From the NCBI RefSeq assembly GCF_001613505.1, contig NZ_BDCM01000014.1, positions 310,001 to 374,000 on the forward strand: a stretch of DNA of 64,000 bases, written 5' to 3'. The stretch's first letter is position 1; the number at the start of each line of letters is the position of its first letter. The position numbers were made by a program, and so were the translations under genes. This stretch comes from Nocardia mikamii NBRC 108933 (GTDB taxonomy: Bacteria; Actinomycetota; Actinomycetes; Mycobacteriales; Mycobacteriaceae). Under the pieces are notes generated by a model. That model did not search any database and was not told the DNA's origin. It worked only from the letters and a program-made list of their open reading frames with translations. Of the stretch, positions 7,760-17,067 are shown piece by piece.

Positions 7760-9196
7760 ATGTTCACCGATTTCGGGACGCCCCCGACAGCCGAGACCAC
7801 GCGATCGCTGGTTGAAGAGCGATTGAAGGAGCAACTCGAAAGCCGCGGCGTTGCCGAGACTTTAACGGTCGAATGGCGCGACCGGCCCCTCCACGTGCCA
7901 GTCATCGATGTACCGCTCGAAGTCTTGTTCTATAACCCTGGCACACACCGCATCCGGGCACAGCGCAGTCTGGATCCAGCACGGGATGCCGCGCTCACAG
8001 AGGACCCTTGGTCGCCTAAAAGTCAAGACTATCTTCAGCATTTGCTGACAATCCGGCCCTCAGAGCCCGACCATCGGGACCCTGACTTCGACAAATTGAA
8101 AGACAGCCTCGAAGAATACAAACAAATCGAGGCCGGCCTGATCACCCGTGATGGGATCCTCGTCAACGGGAACACCCGCTGCGCCGCGCTGCGAGAACTT
8201 AAGACCGGCACGACGATGCGTGTCGGCGTCCTACCGGAATCATGTACTTGGACCGACATCAACGACGTCGAACTGGCGTTGCAGCTCCGTCCCGATGAAC
8301 GGCGCAAGTACTCCTACATCAATAGGTTGCTCGCAATCGAGGAACAGCGGGTTCAGCTCAACCGCACCCCCGCGGTTATCGCAAAAGCCTTCCACACCAA
8401 CACGAAATCCTGCGAGCGTGACCTTTGGGTTCTCGCCCAGCTACGAGAACTGATCGACCGCAGCACCACTGCTGACGGCACCTCCCTGCGGCTCGTCGAC
8501 TTTGAGGACTCTCAAGAAAAGCTCGCAGAGCTGTATCGCGTCTACATCAATGAGCATTCCAAGAGCCGGGAACGAGCAGATCTGCTGAAAGAGGCTCGGC
8601 TGGCCGCGATCGTACTGGACTTCTCGAAAACCGATGTCCGGTACATCGAAGCTGATTTTCAGAATCGATACCTGGACAAGGCATTGCCCGATGATCTCAA
8701 GCTAGGCGAGCCCGCCGCTGCGCCGGCCGCGGTCACCATCCCCGGCTTGAACCGGTCAGTGAAGGGCGCCGGAGCGAGTGTCGCATCCGCCCGCGCCATG
8801 ACCGATCGAGTGCTTCAAGCCAAAGCGATCGGGTCTGACCGCAATACCGCTTCTCCTGCCGACAAAACTGCTGCCTCGTCAACGATCGCCTCCTATAAAG
8901 AGGCTTTCGAGGACGCGATCGATGTCGCCGGCCGTACTGCCCGGCTGAAGAAGAAGCGGCAGGCCGCCCCGGACCGGATCAACGATGCCTGCAAAGACCT
9001 CGAACAATCCATCACTGATCTGGTGCTGTCACGCGGCAGTTCGAGCCTCGACGAGGGGGCCCTGGACGACGCACTCGAGAAGCTGCGCGACGTCCTCGGC
9101 AGGCTGGAAGCAGAAGCGCAGCGCACAATCGAGTTGCCAGGAGACGGCCTGGCCTGGCTCAGTGCCGCTGTCCACGTGATGTGGGCGCAGCCATGA
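7760..9196 (+). CDS. ParB/sulfiredoxin-like domain protein of the restriction island
   Basis: 478 aa from ATG 7760, with GAGGAGG upstream. Residues 45-150 have the ParB/Srx layout: VIDVPLEVLFYNPGTHRI, then a region predicting 'other positions to test', and ITRDGILVNGNTRCAALREL (about 129-148), matching the phosphate-binding DGxxRxxA motif of ParB N-terminal domains (CTPase or nuclease branch). The middle is helical and HTH-like (AVIAKAFHTNTKSCERDLWVL, about 206-226), as in ParB. The C-terminus is charged, helical and Ala/Lys-rich. The stop overlaps the helicase ATG (ATGA at 9193), so both proteins are made together. Partitioning is unlikely in this setting; a role in DNA recognition, nicking or nucleotide-dependent loading is inferred. 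Confidence 0.75.
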   Translation: MFTDFGTPPTAETTRSLVEERLKEQLESRGVAETLTVEWRDRPLHVPVIDVPLEVLFYNPGTHRIRAQRSLDPARDAALTEDPWSPKSQDYLQHLLTIRPSEPDHRDPDFDKLKDSLEEYKQIEAGLITRDGILVNGNTRCAALRELKTGTTMRVGVLPESCTWTDINDVELALQLRPDERRKYSYINRLLAIEEQRVQLNRTPAVIAKAFHTNTKSCERDLWVLAQLRELIDRSTTADGTSLRLVDFEDSQEKLAELYRVYINEHSKSRERADLLKEARLAAIVLDFSKTDVRYIEADFQNRYLDKALPDDLKLGEPAAAPAAVTIPGLNRSVKGAGASVASARAMTDRVLQAKAIGSDRNTASPADKTAASSTIASYKEAFEDAIDVAGRTARLKKKRQAAPDRINDACKDLEQSITDLVLSRGSSSLDEGALDDALEKLRDVLGRLEAEAQRTIELPGDGLAWLSAAVHVMWAQP

Positions 9197-11034
9197 GCAC
9201 TACCGATAGCACGCCATCGCTCCGACTGGGGCTTGCGGCAAACCGTACTCATGTGGAGCTTCACACGACCCCAGCTTTTCAGCGCGACTTCGCGCAATTG
9301 TCAGCCCGAATGTCTGCCAATGGCCGGAATGGCCCACTGTCAGCGGAAATTGATCTCGACGACTTCTTGGTCAATCTCGATCAACTCGCCAGTTGGCCAC
9401 ATCCAGACGTCGACTGGGGGGCAGACCTTGCAGCCCTGGTCAACGGCGTGCTCGACGACGCGGAATCAGTGGACCGCTCGCTTCAGGACACGGTTCCCGG
9501 CGGCACAGCCGAGGATGTACGGCCTTCCGATGTCTACAGTTTGCTGGGTTCGGACTGGATCGCCGATCTGACCTCATTCCAGCAGCGCGATATCGCCAAA
9601 CTCCTTTCCCTGCGCCACGGCGCCAACTTCAGCGTCCCCGGTGCAGGTAAAACCCGCGTCGCACTCGCGGTGTATGCCGCGATGCGCAACCGCGGAGAAG
9701 CAAAGCGGCTCTTGGTAATTGGACCCAAATCGGCCTACGAAGCATGGCAGTACGAAAGTTCGGTCTGTTTCGAGGAGCCGCTGGTTGCAGATGTGCTGGG
9801 TCAGTCCACGCATCCGCTCGCAGAGCTGCGAATCGCGAACTATGAGCGGCTGGACCGATCGCTGAGTACATTGGCGGACTGGCTGAAGGCGGGACCGTCG
9901 ATGATTGTGCTGGATGAGGCCCATCGTATGAAGCTCGGGGCTCGCGGCACCTACGGGGCAGCTTGCTTGGCATTGGGCCCCCTGGCAGCCAGACGGCTTA
10001 TCCTGACTGGTACGCCCGCTCCGAACGGGGCACGAGACTTGGAGAGTCTTCTATCGTTCGTCTGGCCTGGCCACGGCAAAAGGGCAGTCACCGAGGCTGT
10101 CGCCGGCGGCGATCTGGCGCATGCAAGCACTGTGCTACGTCCTCTCTTCACTCGCACAACCAAGCACGAGCTTGGGCTACCGCCGTTCGAACCTAAGGTC
10201 CGTTACTTGGAGATGCCCCCTGTTCACGCCGAGGTCTACCAGGCGCTCAAAGGCAACTTCTCCGCTCGCGCAGAAAGCTCACGCAGTAGTATCGAGGCGC
10301 TCGGTCGCGCGATGCTGCGCCTGCTGATGGCTGCCATCAGTCCCGCCTTGCTGCTCGAGGGGGCCAGCCCATATGAGCCACTGGAATATCAACTGCCGCC
10401 GTTGGACCCGCCTCCTGGCGATTCACTGTTCGAGCTCCTACAGAAGCTTCCAAGCCTGGAGCTTTCCCCGAAATACCAAGAGACTGCAAAGATCGTTGCC
10501 GACAATGTCGCTGCAGGTCGAAAGACATTGGTGTGGACCACATTCGTTCGCAGCCTCACGACACTGGACAGGTTGCTAGAGGGCTACAACCCAGCGATGG
10601 TTCACGGCGGAACACCCGATCGCGACGAGCAACTGCGCCGGTTCCGCCAAGATCCCGACTGCCACGTCCTGATCTCCAACCCCGCGACACTCGGCGAGGG
10701 GATCAGCCTTCATCAGGTCTGTCACGACGCCGTATATGTCGACCGTGATTTCATGGCCGGGCGGTTTCTGCAGAGCCTGGATCGCATTCACCGGCTCGGC
10801 CTGGCGCCAGGCACCGAAACCAGGGTCACCGTACTCGCGACTCGCGGCACCGTGGACGAGGTGGTCAGCATGCGGCTCGAGCAGAAATTGGAATTCATGG
10901 GGCGCATCCTCGATGACCCTGGCGTCCAACAACTTGCGGATCTGCAAGAGGAACCGGCAGCCGGCGTCGGCATGGACGCCGCGGACGTACGTGCATTATT
11001 GCGACATATCGATGCATCAGCTGTCCAAGCATAG
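9193..11034 (+). CDS. SNF2-family DEAH helicase/translocase
   Basis: 613 aa from ATG 9193, four bases before the end of the ParB-like gene. Superfamily 2 motifs are complete. Walker A is FSVPGAGKT (about residue 150), using GAGKT rather than the GLGKT of chromatin-type SNF2. Walker B is VLDEAH (about 241), and motif III is LTGTPAPN (about 270). The C-terminal RecA lobe has GEGISLH and the arginine-finger motif QSLDRIHRLG (about 529). The first 125 residues are unique and helical. Such GAGKT SNF2 proteins occur in defence loci (DISARM-like and other islands), from family knowledge. Here it is the likely ATP-driven motor of an HNH-ParB-SNF2 module beside the restriction-modification genes. Confidence 0.9.
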   Translation: MSTTDSTPSLRLGLAANRTHVELHTTPAFQRDFAQLSARMSANGRNGPLSAEIDLDDFLVNLDQLASWPHPDVDWGADLAALVNGVLDDAESVDRSLQDTVPGGTAEDVRPSDVYSLLGSDWIADLTSFQQRDIAKLLSLRHGANFSVPGAGKTRVALAVYAAMRNRGEAKRLLVIGPKSAYEAWQYESSVCFEEPLVADVLGQSTHPLAELRIANYERLDRSLSTLADWLKAGPSMIVLDEAHRMKLGARGTYGAACLALGPLAARRLILTGTPAPNGARDLESLLSFVWPGHGKRAVTEAVAGGDLAHASTVLRPLFTRTTKHELGLPPFEPKVRYLEMPPVHAEVYQALKGNFSARAESSRSSIEALGRAMLRLLMAAISPALLLEGASPYEPLEYQLPPLDPPPGDSLFELLQKLPSLELSPKYQETAKIVADNVAAGRKTLVWTTFVRSLTTLDRLLEGYNPAMVHGGTPDRDEQLRRFRQDPDCHVLISNPATLGEGISLHQVCHDAVYVDRDFMAGRFLQSLDRIHRLGLAPGTETRVTVLATRGTVDEVVSMRLEQKLEFMGRILDDPGVQQLADLQEEPAAGVGMDAADVRALLRHIDASAVQA

Positions 11035-11205
11035 CGTCAGCCACCATGTGTATTGCGCAGAGGTGGGCGCCAAGTTCGTTTCGTTGTTGCGTAATGCGTT
11101 TCGGCTGCCGAAGCACCGGAGACTCGCGATGATTCCTCGGCGGCAAACGCCATCGGGCTGTCTGCGCCCCGATGGAGTTCGCGAGGCACGCGTGGGACCT
11201 GAGCT

Positions 11206-12009
11206 CTATGCGATGCGCGGGCGCAACACCACAATGCCCGGGACACTCTGCAAATACTCGGCCAGCGGGGTGTCCACAACCTTGCGGTTGGCGGCGAGGG
11301 ACGACGCGTTTCGGAAGACTGGGCCGCTCGGCGTGGTGATGAGGATTCCGACATGGGTGACGTCCAGTCCGGGCTGGTCGGCGTAGGCGCCGATGTAGTC
11401 GCCGGTTCGTAGGCCGTTGATGACACTCTGGTCTACCGAGGCACTGGGGATGTAGGTGATGTCGCGGTCGACAACTGGGATGCCCGGTAGATAGACGCCG
11501 CCGTCACCCTGTGCGTTGAGGTGTTTCGGAACGGTGGCTGCGGCGGGCGACAAACTCGCGGTGATGTCTGTGGCGGCGGTGTCGGCGACTTGCGCCCAGT
11601 CGGTGAAGAAGTGTTTGCGGTGGGTGTAGTCGACTTGGGCGGCGGCGTAGCGGGTGTCGATCAGGTTGGCTTCGAAGCGGTTTCGGTCGGTGGTTCGGCT
11701 CAGGGCTTCTACGTAGTCGAGGAAGGTGAAGCAGTCCACCTGGCGGAAGTCGGCGACGAGTTGTTCGGGCTGGGTTGCCGAGCCGATGAGGGTGTTCGCG
11801 GCGTAGGGGGTGCCCAGGAATTGTCGGGACAGCAGGTCCAGGAGTTCGCCTTTGCTCGCTCCGGTCGCGCCGGCGCGCAATGCGACGAGTTCGTCGATGC
11901 GGTGCGATGTGGTGTCGTCGATGGCGGCGTCGGCGCTTGCGCGCGTGGGCAGCAGGAGTGCTGCGGCGACCAGGACGAGCAGGACCGGCAGTATGCGGGT
12001 GGAGCGCAA
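11206..12009 (-). CDS. Secreted DUF1460 (NlpC/P60-clan amidase-like) protein
   Basis: 267 aa from TTG 12009, chosen because GGGAGG lies five bases upstream and the frame then opens with a good signal peptide (RSTRILPVLLVLVAAALLLPTRASA, cleavage after ASA); a longer frame exists but lacks this. The mature part has FLGTPYAANTLIG, the catalytic-Cys region VDCFTFLDYVEALSR, and a His near DVTHVGILI. This matches the Cys-His papain-like core of DUF1460, a family of N-acetylmuramoyl-L-alanine amidase-like enzymes. It probably trims cell-wall peptides outside the membrane. It is downstream of the Sel1 gene on the same strand with 108 bp between, and convergent with the SNF2 helicase. Confidence 0.85.
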   Translation of the reverse strand: MRSTRILPVLLVLVAAALLLPTRASADAAIDDTTSHRIDELVALRAGATGASKGELLDLLSRQFLGTPYAANTLIGSATQPEQLVADFRQVDCFTFLDYVEALSRTTDRNRFEANLIDTRYAAAQVDYTHRKHFFTDWAQVADTAATDITASLSPAAATVPKHLNAQGDGGVYLPGIPVVDRDITYIPSASVDQSVINGLRTGDYIGAYADQPGLDVTHVGILITTPSGPVFRNASSLAANRKVVDTPLAEYLQSVPGIVVLRPRIA

Positions 12010-12117
12010 GGACACCTCCCGGGTGCGGAGTGGAATGGCCGGTATCCACCGTAGACCAGGGGGCTGCCGCTCCGGGCTGCTGTTCTGCTCAGGCGATGCC
12101 AAACGGAATGGGGCTCG

Positions 12118-13821
12118 TCACCGCACGGGAGTAGAGCCTGGCTCGCCCGCGGCGGCGGCTCTGCGTCTCCACGTTTCGGCCGCGTCGACACGGCCGGCCA
12201 TCGCGAGTAGGTAGGCCAGGCCGGACATCGCCGCGGGGTGGCCGGCGTCGGCCGCTCTGCGCCACCAGGTTTCGGCCTCGTCGGTTCGTCCTCGATGCTC
12301 GAGGATGCCGCCGAGGAGAAACATCGCTCCGGGATGACCGGACTCGGCGGCGCGGCGGTACCACGTTTCGGCTTCCGTCATACGGCCGGTCTTTTCCATC
12401 GCTACGGCCAAGCCGCACATCGCGACGGGGCGTCCCGCCTCGGCGGCTTTGCGGTACCACCACTCGGCCTCCTCGGGCCGGTCCGATTCCATCAGCAGTG
12501 CGCCCAGGTTGGTCATCGCAACGGCTTTGCCCGCCTCGGCGGCTTTGCGGTACCACGACTCGGCCACCCCTACCTCGCCAGAGGCTTCGAGTAACGAGCC
12601 CAGGTTGAACATCGCGGACACGTTCCCGGCATCAGCGGCCTTTCGATACCAGGTCTCGGCCTCTCCTTGCCTGCCCGCCTGCTGCAATGTGCAGGCCAGA
12701 TTGAACATCGAGGCCGGATGTCCGGCTTCACCGGCCCGCCGAAACCAGGTTGCGGCGTCCTCCGACCTACCCGCCTCCTCCAATGTGATCGCCAGGTTGA
12801 ACATCGCCTTGGGGTGCCCGGCGTCGGCGGCCTTGCGCCACCAGATTTCTGCCTCTTGCGTCCGGCCCGAGTCGGCCGCGAGCACGCCCAGGTTGAACAT
12901 GGCAGCGGCGTGGCCGGCGTCGGCGGCGCGGCGCATCCACAGTTCGGCCGGCTCGACCTTGCCGGCGTCCTCCAGAAGCAACCCCAGGTTGAACATCGCT
13001 ATGGGCTCGCCGATGTCGGCGGCTCGGCGGTACCAGGCCTCGCCTTCCTCGACCTGTCCCCGCTTCTCCAGCAGAACTCCCAGCGTGGTCATCGCGCCGG
13101 TGTGCCCGGCGTCGGCGGCCTTGCGGAACCACTCCTCGGCACATTCCGGACGTTCCGTCGCCTCGAGGAGTAGTGCAAGGTTGTTCATCGCCATCACGTG
13201 GCCGAGGTCTGCGGCGCGGCGAAACCACCTCTCGGCATCCGACATCTGCCCGGCATCACGCAACCCCACCCCCAGGTTCGACATGGCGTTGGCGTTCCCG
13301 AGGTCGGCGGCGCGGCGAAACCACGCCTCGGCCTCGGACGCCCGACCCGTATCGTCCAGAAGTAGCCCGAGGTTGTTCATCGCACCGGGGTGCTCATTGT
13401 CGGCGGCGCATCGGTACAGGGCTTCTGCCTCCTCTACATGCCCCGCGTCTTCAGCCGCGACGGCCCGCGCGAACAGAGCGGCGGCATCGGATGCTGCCGA
13501 CTCCTCTGCTCCGGCGAGCGCTGTACCCGGAAGTTGCGGGGGCGCCGCCTCCGACCCGTGCACCGCGCGCAGAACGCGCAGGGCCGCTGACGCCAACGCA
13601 CGATCATCCGACGCACCGGCGTCGCCGAGATCTTCGGCCAGCGACGCCTTCTTGGCTTCGGAATCCGGCTTGCGCTCCAGCGCCGAAACGTCGACGTCCG
13701 GATATCTGTCGGCGAGCAACCGCTTCAAATCGCTGTACGCTTCGGTGACCCGTTGTGCCACAACATCTTTAAAGCTCACCGACGCGATCACCGAGACCAC
13801 GAGTGTAATTACGAAGTTCAT
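12118..13821 (-). CDS. Membrane-anchored Sel1/TPR-like repeat protein
   Basis: 567 aa from ATG 13821 with GGGAGGA eight bases upstream. Residues 1-20 form a short hydrophobic segment that could insert in the membrane. About 90 residues of helical sequence follow (KDVVAQRVTEAYSDLKRLL ...), resembling, from memory, the N-terminal module found before repeat or NTPase parts of actinobacterial conflict proteins. From residue 115 to the end are 14 tandem helical repeats of exactly 32 residues (consensus AMxNLGxLLxxxGRxxEAExWYRKAADAGxx), like Sel1 repeats but four residues shorter than the usual 36. A scaffold role is likely; the partners are unknown. It is divergent from the SDR operon across 249 bp. 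Confidence 0.85.
   Translation of the reverse strand: MNFVITLVVSVIASVSFKDVVAQRVTEAYSDLKRLLADRYPDVDVSALERKPDSEAKKASLAEDLGDAGASDDRALASAALRVLRAVHGSEAAPPQLPGTALAGAEESAASDAAALFARAVAAEDAGHVEEAEALYRCAADNEHPGAMNNLGLLLDDTGRASEAEAWFRRAADLGNANAMSNLGVGLRDAGQMSDAERWFRRAADLGHVMAMNNLALLLEATERPECAEEWFRKAADAGHTGAMTTLGVLLEKRGQVEEGEAWYRRAADIGEPIAMFNLGLLLEDAGKVEPAELWMRRAADAGHAAAMFNLGVLAADSGRTQEAEIWWRKAADAGHPKAMFNLAITLEEAGRSEDAATWFRRAGEAGHPASMFNLACTLQQAGRQGEAETWYRKAADAGNVSAMFNLGSLLEASGEVGVAESWYRKAAEAGKAVAMTNLGALLMESDRPEEAEWWYRKAAEAGRPVAMCGLAVAMEKTGRMTEAETWYRRAAESGHPGAMFLLGGILEHRGRTDEAETWWRRAADAGHPAAMSGLAYLLAMAGRVDAAETWRRRAAAAGEPGSTPVR
12136..13479. repeat. 14 tandem 96-bp coding repeats
   Basis: The unit encodes 32 residues and recurs without length change through the Sel1-like gene, for example at each TTGAACAT on the plus strand (about 12603, 12699, 12795). 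Such uniform coding repeats can expand or contract by recombination. Confidence 0.85.
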
Positions 13822-14006
13822 GTCGAGTCCTCCCGCCTCACCCCACGATCAGTATTGCCGAGCCCACCGACAACTCCGCGGGCGCGAGTCGCCCGACGTC
13901 GGTCTGCCGAAGGTGCCCGGAAACTCGGACGGGGGCCGACAGGGCGAGAACGTGGTCCTGGGCGGCGAGCCCTCTCGTTCGGAACACACCGCGCGACTCG
14001 CCTGAT

Positions 14007-14034
14007 AGAACTGACTGCGACCGTTGTCAGTTCT
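14007..14034. promoter_or_regulatory. Operator-like 9-bp inverted repeat upstream of the SDR/enoyl-CoA hydratase operon
   Basis: AGAACTGAC (14007-14015) and GTCAGTTCT (14026-14034) form a perfect inverted repeat with a 10-bp spacer, ending 36 bp before the SDR start. Size and placement fit a TetR- or GntR-type repressor site. The binding protein is not obvious in the window. Confidence 0.55.
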
Positions 14035-14070
14035 GCTCGGCAGAGCGACACCAGCAGAGAGGCTCATCCC

Positions 14071-14841
14071 GTGGACCGCGACTCATTCCAGAAACTCTTC
14101 GACCTCAGCGGGCGGACCGCGATCGTCACCGGGGGCACTCGGGGTATCGGGCTGGCACTGGCCGAGGGGTTGGCGTGTGCGGGGGCGAATGTTGTTGTGG
14201 CCAGTCGGAAGCCGGAGGCTTGTGAGAAGGCGGCGGAGCGGTTGCGGGAGTTGGAGGTCGAGGCTCTCGGGGTGCCGACTCATCTCGGGGAGATCGACGC
14301 GTTGCAGGCGTTGGTCGCGAAGACGGTGGAGACGTTCGGCGGGGTCGACATCGTGATCAACAACGCCGCGAATGCGCTGGCCCAGCCGTTGGAAGTCATG
14401 CAGAAGGCGGCGGTGGACAAGTCGTTCGCGGTGAATGTGCAGGGGCCGTTGTTCCTGGTGCAGGCGGCGTTGCCGTATCTGCGGGCGAGCAAGCATGCGG
14501 CGGTGTTGAATTTCGCGTCGATCGGGGCGTTCGGGTTCTCCGGCGGACTGGCGATGTATTCGGCGGGGAAGGCGGCGTTGCTGTCGTTCACTCGCTCGAT
14601 GGCCGCCGAATTCGCCGGCGACGGGATTCGCGTCAATGCCATCGCTCCGGGAGCGGTCGATACCGATATGGTGCGCAACAATCCGCAGGAAGTGGTGGAC
14701 GCGATGGCCGCGGCACCATTGCTGCGGCGGCTCGGTGAGCCGGACGAGCTGGTCGGGCCCGCACTGCTGTTGTGTTCGGACGCAGGCAGTTTCATTACCG
14801 GACAGACGTTCGTCATCGACGGTGGCACCGTTCCGCGCTGA
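14071..14841 (+). CDS. Short-chain dehydrogenase/reductase
   Basis: 256 aa from GTG 14071 with AGAGAGG about nine bases upstream. It is a classical SDR: the NAD(P)-binding motif TGGTRGIG (about residues 19-26), NNA in the fourth strand, and the catalytic Ser-Tyr-Lys set in FASIGAF ... MYSAGKAALL. PGAVDTDM and ITGQTFVIDGG close the fold. The bases between its stop and the following enoyl-CoA hydratase ATG hold AGGAGGAGG, so the two are cotranscribed. Together they suggest acyl-CoA or alcohol oxidation/reduction in lipid catabolism; the exact substrate cannot be inferred. The operator-like repeat upstream suggests regulation by a small-molecule repressor. Confidence 0.92.
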   Translation: MDRDSFQKLFDLSGRTAIVTGGTRGIGLALAEGLACAGANVVVASRKPEACEKAAERLRELEVEALGVPTHLGEIDALQALVAKTVETFGGVDIVINNAANALAQPLEVMQKAAVDKSFAVNVQGPLFLVQAALPYLRASKHAAVLNFASIGAFGFSGGLAMYSAGKAALLSFTRSMAAEFAGDGIRVNAIAPGAVDTDMVRNNPQEVVDAMAAAPLLRRLGEPDELVGPALLLCSDAGSFITGQTFVIDGGTVPR

Positions 14842-14854
14842 GGAGGAGGCAGGC

Positions 14855-15691
14855 ATGTCCGCGCTGAATATCGAATACCGGCCCTCGGGTGTCGTGGTGT
14901 TGACCATCGACCGGCCGCACCGGCGCAATGCGCTGGACAATCAGACGGTCGCCGAATTGCATCGGGTGCTCGACGAGATCAACGGGAAGCCGGAGGTGCG
15001 GGCGCTGGTCATCACCGGTGCGGGGGCCGGGTTCTCCTCCGGTGCCGATCTGAAGTCGAAGCCCGAAGATTTCACTGCCACCGATGCGAGTCCCACCGCG
15101 GCGCTGCTCGGTGCGGTGCAGTCGCCGGTCGCACGGATCTATGCGAGCCAGGAATTGATGGCCTCGGCGTTCGAGAAGATCCATCGGTTGCGGCAGCCGG
15201 TGATCGCGGCGGTGCACGGGGCCGCGGTCGGTGGTGGGTTCGCGCTGGCGCTGGCCTGCGATATCCGGTACGCGAGTCGTAGTGCCCGCTTCGGTGCGGT
15301 GTTCATCCGGCACGGGATCTCGGCCTGCGATATGGGTACCAGCTATCACCTGCCACGATTGGTGGGTGCGTCCCGGTCGGCTGAATTGCTGCTCACCGGA
15401 AGGGTTTTCGACGCCGACGAGGCCGAGCGGATCGGGCTCGTCCTCGAGGTCGTCGACGAGGACGAGCTGCTGGACCGGGCGATCGCCAAGGCCGAGGAGA
15501 TCGCCGCCCACTCCCCGCTCGCGGTGTGGATGACCAAGGAGACGATGTGGCAGACGGTGGATGCGCCGAGCCTGCGCCACGCTCTCGACATCGAGAACCG
15601 GACGCAGGTGATGTGCAGCGCTACCGGAGAGCTCGCGGAATCGTTCGGAGCGTTCCGGGACGGGGACGAGTTCCGTTGGCGCCCATTGTGA
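14855..15691 (+). CDS. Enoyl-CoA hydratase/isomerase family protein
   Basis: 278 aa from ATG 14855, with AGGAGGAGG upstream, 13 bp after the SDR gene. It has the crotonase fold: LTIDRPHRRNALD (about residues 16-28), FSSGADLKSK as the first oxyanion strand, and HGAAVGGGFALALACDIRYA (about 111-130) giving the CoA-thioester oxyanion hole. The exact positions of the two catalytic Glu of true hydratases are not evident (the equivalent region reads FIRHGISACDMG), so dehydration, isomerisation or another crotonase reaction is possible. Works with the SDR just upstream. A 153-bp gap follows to the convergent thioesterase gene. Confidence 0.9.
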   Translation: MSALNIEYRPSGVVVLTIDRPHRRNALDNQTVAELHRVLDEINGKPEVRALVITGAGAGFSSGADLKSKPEDFTATDASPTAALLGAVQSPVARIYASQELMASAFEKIHRLRQPVIAAVHGAAVGGGFALALACDIRYASRSARFGAVFIRHGISACDMGTSYHLPRLVGASRSAELLLTGRVFDADEAERIGLVLEVVDEDELLDRAIAKAEEIAAHSPLAVWMTKETMWQTVDAPSLRHALDIENRTQVMCSATGELAESFGAFRDGDEFRWRPL

Positions 15692-15844
15692 ATCGGCGGC
15701 GACCAGTCACTACGAGCGCCTGAGAGCGAGGTTCTCACCGGCGGTTGGGCGACGTCCGAGGTTTCCGCCATTGTCGCGGAGGTTCGCACGGAAAGTTCAG
15801 GATGAGCGACGCCACCGCGGGCTACCGCATCGGCGTTCCCGGAC

Positions 15845-16885
15845 TCAGCAGCGACTCGGCGTGATCCGGAAATGGTTCGGCTCGGCGTCCTCCGGAACCG
15901 CATCGGCGGGCGTGAAATCCTCTACCAGCGAACGTAATCCGATCAGGTGGCGGGCGTGGGCGTCCAGGGCGATGTCCTCGTCGGAGGCCGGGATCCACTG
16001 CCGGATCGAGCGCGCTTTGGCGTCCGGGTCCAGGGCCACGACCACGGCCAATCCGTGGGCCGCCAGCTCCGGTTCGCCGGAATGCGGGTCGGTGGAGGTG
16101 ACGTGCACGCTGATGTGCATGCTGCGGGGGCCGGTGTGGATCAGCCGGGCCGTCGCCTCCACGGCGTGGCCGATGACGATCGGGCGGTAGAAGCGGATGC
16201 CGCCGAAGTACGAGGTCAGGACGTGCTGGCCGGCCCACTTCGCGCCGCAGACGTAGGCCGCCTCGTCGATCCACTGCATGGTGCGGCCGCCGTGGACCTT
16301 GCCGCCCCAGTTGATGTCGGAGGGGGCGGCGAGGAAGCGCAGGGTCGCGCTGGGCGCTGTGCCTTCCGCCGTGTAGCGCTGGGCGGCCATCGCGGCTTCG
16401 ATTTCCTTGCGGACGGCGATCCTGACCTTCGCCTGCCGGTGCCGCCGCAATTCCAGAGCGGTCGTCGGATGCCATTGCGGCACTTCGACCGTGCGGCGCT
16501 CGTCGTCGACGGCGACGAAGATGGTCAGGCATTGGGCGCTCTGGACCGGCTTCACACGGGTCGGGTCGGTCGAATAGACGGTGACCAGGATGTGCATGCT
16601 CGTGCGGCCGGTGTGAACCAGGTTGGCGTGCAATTCCACCAACTCGCCGACCTCGATGGGACGGTCGAGGTGGATATTGCCGACATAGGCGGTGACGCAG
16701 TAATGACCGCTCCACTGGGCAGCGCCCGCGTAGGCGACCTTGTCGATCCATTCGAGCAGCTTGCCGCCGTCCACCGTGCCGACGATGCCGGCGTCGGCGG
16801 GTTTGACCAGGAAGCGGTGGATGACCTCGGCGCGAGATCCGATCGAGTGGGCGGCGGGCGCGGGAGCGGTGAGTGTGTCGGGCAC
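15845..16885 (-). CDS. Double-hotdog acyl-CoA thioesterase
   Basis: 346 aa from GTG 16885 (a longer frame to 17011 has a non-conserved, Arg/Cys-rich start; the ribosome site is weak). Two hotdog domains are joined by a helical linker. The first has GGKLLEWIDKVAYAGAAQWSGHYCVTAYVGNI (about residues 40-72). The second has GGRTMQWIDEAAYVCGAKWAGQHVLTSYFGGI (about 202-234). The Asp of the WID motif in each is the expected catalytic/water-binding acid. The family hydrolyses acyl-CoA to fatty acid and CoA, matching the neighbouring SDR and enoyl-CoA hydratase. Convergent with that operon. Confidence 0.9.
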   Translation of the reverse strand: MPDTLTAPAPAAHSIGSRAEVIHRFLVKPADAGIVGTVDGGKLLEWIDKVAYAGAAQWSGHYCVTAYVGNIHLDRPIEVGELVELHANLVHTGRTSMHILVTVYSTDPTRVKPVQSAQCLTIFVAVDDERRTVEVPQWHPTTALELRRHRQAKVRIAVRKEIEAAMAAQRYTAEGTAPSATLRFLAAPSDINWGGKVHGGRTMQWIDEAAYVCGAKWAGQHVLTSYFGGIRFYRPIVIGHAVEATARLIHTGPRSMHISVHVTSTDPHSGEPELAAHGLAVVVALDPDAKARSIRQWIPASDEDIALDAHARHLIGLRSLVEDFTPADAVPEDAEPNHFRITPSRC

Positions 16886-17067
16886 AGCGACAATTCCGTT
16901 CGGGGATATGCGGTCGATTCGCTGACACCGTTGTCCTGGAGCACAGTAGAGGCCACATGCCATACGGGCGAGTAACCGGCTTCCCAGGCGAAACACACAC
17001 CGACGGCCCACGTCGGCCGCGCTGGGACCTCGAACAACCCCCGATCAACACAGCCGGGCGCGCCGTC

